Below, piece by piece: positions 63,907 through 64,000 of a stretch of DNA of 64,000 nucleotides (within the stretch, counting starts at the first letter, position 1; every line of letters starts with the position of its first letter). This DNA is from CANJBX01 sp035556735. Lineage in GTDB: Bacteria > Pseudomonadota > Alphaproteobacteria > Rhizobiales > Xanthobacteraceae. The notes below the pieces were generated by a model that saw only the letters and a program-made list of their open reading frames with translations, did not search any database and was not told the DNA's origin. The stretch lies in NCBI GenBank assembly GCA_035556735.1, contig DATMFF010000003.1:62001-126000 (forward strand), in the 5' to 3' direction. A program made the translations under genes and the position numbers.

Positions 63907-64000
63907 ATGACGAACGTGAAGCCCGGCGTGCGGCCGGTCACCCCGCACTTTTCGTCCGGCCCCTGCGCCAAGCGCCCCGGCTGGAGCCTCCAAACCCTTA
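63907..64000 (+). CDS. serC: Phosphoserine aminotransferase, 5' end only
   Basis: 31 codons before the window edge, reading MTNVKPGVRPVTPHFSSGPC and AKRPGWSLQTL. PHFSSGPCAKRPGW is the invariant N terminus of alphaproteobacterial SerC, a PLP enzyme making 3-phosphoserine for serine synthesis. GGAAGG stands nine bases before ATG 63907; the ATG three codons earlier has no RBS room. serA would be expected downstream, outside the window. Confidence 0.9.
   Translation, partial: MTNVKPGVRPVTPHFSSGPCAKRPGWSLQTL

Overview
The window is a continuous, high-GC, gene-dense chromosomal segment of an alphaproteobacterium. The family content points to Hyphomicrobiales, in the broad neighbourhood of Bradyrhizobiaceae/Xanthobacteraceae: homospermidine synthase, Co-type nitrile hydratase, DUF1007-NicO, a CobW-WD40 pair, GTP-dependent metallochaperones, a LutABC cassette, SFPASDP-type small proteins and a SerC leader RNA. 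That placement is inference from gene families, not a computed phylogeny. I see no rRNA, tRNA, CRISPR array, phage gene, integrase or intact IS element.

Layout. 0-2.2 kb: a 2-oxoacid (acetoin/pyruvate-type) dehydrogenase E1 alpha/beta pair and a truncated cupin gene. 2.6-9.7 kb: a PilZ protein, a class III extradiol dioxygenase-like protein, an ABC importer of the NMT1/THI5 type next to a creatininase-family amidohydrolase, a GNAT enzyme and an orphan tripartite-tricarboxylate (Bug) binding protein. 9.8-19.8 kb: a run of metal genes, namely CsoR/CopA for copper with a palindromic operator between them; a zinc ABC importer behind a Zur-box promoter and a 48-codon His-rich mini-gene; a Co-type nitrile hydratase operon; and a NicO-type Ni/Co transporter with its DUF1007 partner. 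19.9-24 kb: a gamma-glutamyltransferase-family enzyme, an M3 metallopeptidase and a small membrane protein. 24-28 kb: a polyamine operon (ornithine decarboxylase, GNAT, homospermidine synthase) behind a long structured leader.

28-37 kb: a secreted protein, an RND/MMPL exporter, a WD40 protein with a CobW GTPase, a TRAP membrane pair with an SDR, and two YeeE/YedE half-transporters. 37-51 kb: a catabolic block containing an acyl-CoA dehydrogenase, a fused indolepyruvate:ferredoxin oxidoreductase, an AMP-forming acyl-CoA ligase, a complete branched-chain-amino-acid-type ABC importer (G, H, M, binding protein, F) and a phenylacetate-CoA-ligase-like protein. 51-64 kb: a metallophosphatase, ferrochelatase, arabinose-5-phosphate isomerase, a beta-barrel protein, LutABC, a small acidic/basic protein, GlmM, two outer-membrane proteins, and the SerC leader plus the first codons of serC at the window edge.

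The most unusual items are these. (i) At the ligase/livG junction a 26-bp direct repeat flanks a 342-bp insert carrying an inverted pair of palindromic repeats; the insert keeps an open frame that starts in the first ATGA and ends in the second. (ii) A near-leaderless His-rich 48-aa membrane mini-protein sits directly behind a Zur box whose core contains the promoter -10 element. (iii) The nitrile hydratase operon carries a secreted TPR protein between the catalytic and accessory genes and faces a Co/Ni transporter. (iv) The ornithine decarboxylase gene has a long structured leader with a candidate 41-codon upstream ORF. Functions are assigned by reading motifs; no database search was run.
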